Assembly (NCBI GenBank): GCA_002713555.1
Contig: PATG01000069.1
Coordinates: 1 to 8,182, forward strand
Source of the DNA: Planctomycetaceae bacterium
Lineage (GTDB): Bacteria > Planctomycetota > Planctomycetia > Pirellulales > Lacipirellulaceae
Length of the DNA: 8,182 nucleotides
Reading direction: 5' to 3'
Shown: positions 6,957-8,182 of the stretch, piece by piece
How positions within the stretch are numbered: the stretch's first letter is position 1
Layout: every line of letters starts with the position of its first letter
Made by a program: the position numbers and the translations under genes
The notes under the pieces: generated by a model
The model's input: only the letters and a program-made list of their open reading frames with translations
The model's database searches: none
Told to the model about the DNA's origin: nothing

Positions 6957-7110
6957 GCTGCAATCAAAATGCCACGATCCTGGTTCAAAAAAGAAAAAAT
7001 GATCCCATAAAATGACTCCCATAGAACCATTTGTCTCACACTAAGTACATACCCAATAACGAGTTGTGTCTTCATGCTCTGTGCTAACTAGTGACCGAAA
7101 AACCACTTCT

Positions 7111-7285
7111 GGCATGGAAAATGCCTTCTATAGGGTCGAGTTGGACCTGTTGGCACCTCCAACCAATCTGACTCTCAAATTACTGGCCCGTGGGTCTCGA
7201 ACGAACTTTGGCGAACTGGTTTTGTTGCCCCTGACCGATTCGTTTAGTCAAAAAGTCTTTGGCTCGTTCGAGACCCGCTTTTTTT
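7111..7285 (+). ncRNA. Candidate structured non-coding RNA ending in an intrinsic terminator
   Basis: Three structures follow one another on the plus strand. GGCAT/ATGCC pair at 7111-7115 and 7121-7125. GTTGGA/TCCAAC pair at 7140-7145 and 7158-7163. A branched element then spans 7190-7278. In it a 13-bp perfect stem (7192-7204 with 7264-7276) encloses ACTTT/AAAGT (7205-7209 with 7252-7256), a bulged hairpin 7210-7229 and a short hairpin 7232-7250, which amounts to a three-way junction with a 7-base bulge. Seven T residues follow directly. No protein frame fits inside: the only long rightward frame runs through the terminator and into the VWA gene. I do not recognise it as RNase P RNA, tmRNA, SRP RNA or 6S RNA. 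The 5' end is unknown; pairing was judged by eye. Confidence 0.42.
7190..7285 (+). terminator. Intrinsic terminator with long stem, rightward
   Basis: The arms GGGTCTCGAACGA (7192-7204) and TCGTTCGAGACCC (7264-7276) are perfect complements, extended by a G-T wobble and a G-C pair (7190-7191 with 7277-7278). T7 follows at 7279-7285. The T-run exists only in the rightward direction; leftward the stem is followed by ACGGGCCAG. It therefore stops a rightward transcript although both flanking genes read leftward. The 59-base loop is long for a plain terminator. Confidence 0.6.
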
Positions 7286-7347
7286 GCGCAGTTCCGGGGG
7301 CGCAGCAAGATACAAGGGGAAATACCGTCAGGCTTCAAGATTCAAGT

Positions 7348-8182
7348 TTAGTCTTTATCCTGTTCGATGAGTTCCGGCGAAACCTCGGCGACGCGATAGG
7401 TGCCTCGGTTGGCTTCAGCAACCAAACGTAGTTGTGTAGCAGCGTTGGATTTTTCTTTGATTCCCATCCCAAAAGTGCTGATCGAAAAATTTCTGCTGCC
7501 ACCATCAAGGAGTAATTGCTTTTTTGCTTCTGTCGTAAAAAGTTCTCCATCGGTTAGCAAAAACACTGTATCCGGTTGGATTGCCACAGCAGCGTTAAGG
7601 GCCTCATCAATTTTATTACCTGTTCGCAACTCCACTTTGTCAAGCCAGTTCCTCAAGCTCTCGTGGTTCTCCTTGTTTGCACGAACAAAATCTGTTGCCG
7701 GTTGAGGAAAAAACAAGGGATAAATGGTGTCACTATAAAAGATCACATAAAATTCTTGGCGGGGCTGTAATGAAGCAACACTTAAAAGCAATTCTTTGAT
7801 GAGCGTTTCCAGCTTCCCATCCTTCATACCACCCGAATTATCCAGTAAATACAGAATTCGCTTACCTTCAATCTTTGTTCCAAAAAAACTTGCTGTTGCT
7901 CTAGCGCCATCACCATCATCGGCATCGCTGTCGCCACTACCTGCGTCTCCAAATAAGTTGCCGAACTCTCCAATGCTATCGGAACCTAGGGCCTCATCCC
8001 CTGAGACATCAGCCAACATGGATTCGGCCGAAAGATCGCCAAAGGAAGCCTCACCTGGATCGACAAGTTGCGAGGTCAAATCGTTATCGAGCGACTCCAG
8101 CTCTTCGCTAGGATCGATTTCCATATCCTGGAAGTCTTCCAACTCTTCGTAAGCAGCAGTACTGGTAAAGAGGGCCAATTCC
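7348..8182 (-). CDS. von Willebrand factor A domain protein, N-terminus outside the window
   Basis: This is the C-terminal 278 codons of a VWA protein; the frame is still open at the window edge, so the true start lies beyond 8182 (the TTG at 8176-8178 is unlikely to be the real one). Numbering from that TTG: residues 11-90 are very acidic and Ser/Gly-rich (EELEDFQDMEIDPSEELE, then GDAGSGDSDADDGDG), a flexible linker. The VWA domain runs about 106-270: strand KRILYLLDNSGGM (106-118), helix, strand EFYVIFYSD (142-150), RTGNKIDEAL (185-194), strand TVFLLTDGE (204-212) and ISTFGMGI (233-240). The metal site is degenerate: DxSxG (Asp113, Ser115, Gly117 for the second Ser), Asn188 where Thr is usual, with Asp210 kept. 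Many planctomycete homologues are envelope proteins with an N-terminal membrane segment, but that part is not visible here. The binding partner is unknown. Confidence 0.88.
   Translation of the reverse strand, partial: ELALFTSTAAYEELEDFQDMEIDPSEELESLDNDLTSQLVDPGEASFGDLSAESMLADVSGDEALGSDSIGEFGNLFGDAGSGDSDADDGDGARATASFFGTKIEGKRILYLLDNSGGMKDGKLETLIKELLLSVASLQPRQEFYVIFYSDTIYPLFFPQPATDFVRANKENHESLRNWLDKVELRTGNKIDEALNAAVAIQPDTVFLLTDGELFTTEAKKQLLLDGGSRNFSISTFGMGIKEKSNAATQLRLVAEANRGTYRVAEVSPELIEQDKD

Larger units (their letters stand above)
6472..7110. other. Long intergenic region upstream of kdsA, no convincing protein gene
   Basis: This stretch separates kdsA from the VWA gene, both leftward, and holds no recognisable coding sequence. 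Two overlapping short frames exist. A rightward 109-codon frame (6548-6877) has no ribosome site. A leftward 60-codon frame (6637-6819) has a GTG start preceded by AGGA at 8 bases and encodes a basic N-terminal half with a hydrophobic end. Neither resembles a family I know. The kdsA promoter should be in the part nearest 6472; TATATT on the minus strand (6520-6525) could be a -10 box, but no good -35 box is visible 17 bases upstream of it. Confidence 0.5.

Noticed and set aside
7285..7304. Second small hairpin TGCGC/GCGCA just after the T7 run
   Set aside because: Only five base pairs and no following T-run on either strand; treated as chance beside the terminator.
7066..7431. 121-codon rightward frame over the VWA end
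   Set aside because: It runs through the strong hairpin and T7 terminator and into the antisense of the VWA C-terminus; no family features.

Overview
The window looks like a chromosomal segment of a planctomycete, most probably a Pirellulales/Rhodopirellula-like bacterium. Three observations support this. A secreted haem peroxidase carries a C-terminal dockerin-like calcium repeat pair plus a PEP-CTERM sorting tail. A large membrane-anchored protein has a transglutaminase-like fold and a TPR end of a kind common in that phylum. A VWA protein has a long acidic linker. The taxonomic call is an inference from gene content; there is no rRNA here. No CRISPR array, tRNA, intact insertion sequence or phage module is visible.

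Layout. 1-219: the right end of a degraded IS3-family element. Its OrfB reading frame has lost almost all of the DDE domain through an in-frame internal deletion. 220-514: a leader region with two inverted repeats. 515-2431 (+): the secreted peroxidase. 2432-2544: a short convergent gap. 2545-6471 (-): three genes reading leftward, in transcription order kdsA (5623-6471), a membrane-anchored transglutaminase-like/TPR protein (3597-5630, overlapping kdsA by 8 bases) and a bile-acid:sodium-symporter-like membrane protein (2545-3486, after a 110-base gap holding a 14-bp tandem repeat). 6472-7347: a long stretch without a convincing protein gene. It holds a probable rightward-transcribed structured RNA that ends in an intrinsic terminator at about 7190-7285. 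7348-8182 (-): the C-terminal part of a von Willebrand factor A domain protein that runs off the window.

How the genes may work together. KdsA makes Kdo-8-phosphate for lipopolysaccharide, so the leftward cluster is tied to the cell envelope. Its second gene is very likely translationally coupled to kdsA and encodes an envelope-anchored protein of unknown role. The peroxidase is a separate rightward unit that is exported and probably sorted by an exosortase. The least explained items are the structured rightward RNA locus in the 876-base gap, the unusual haem-linkage residues of the peroxidase, and the kdsA-coupled protein, which keeps a transglutaminase-like core but lacks the expected cysteine.
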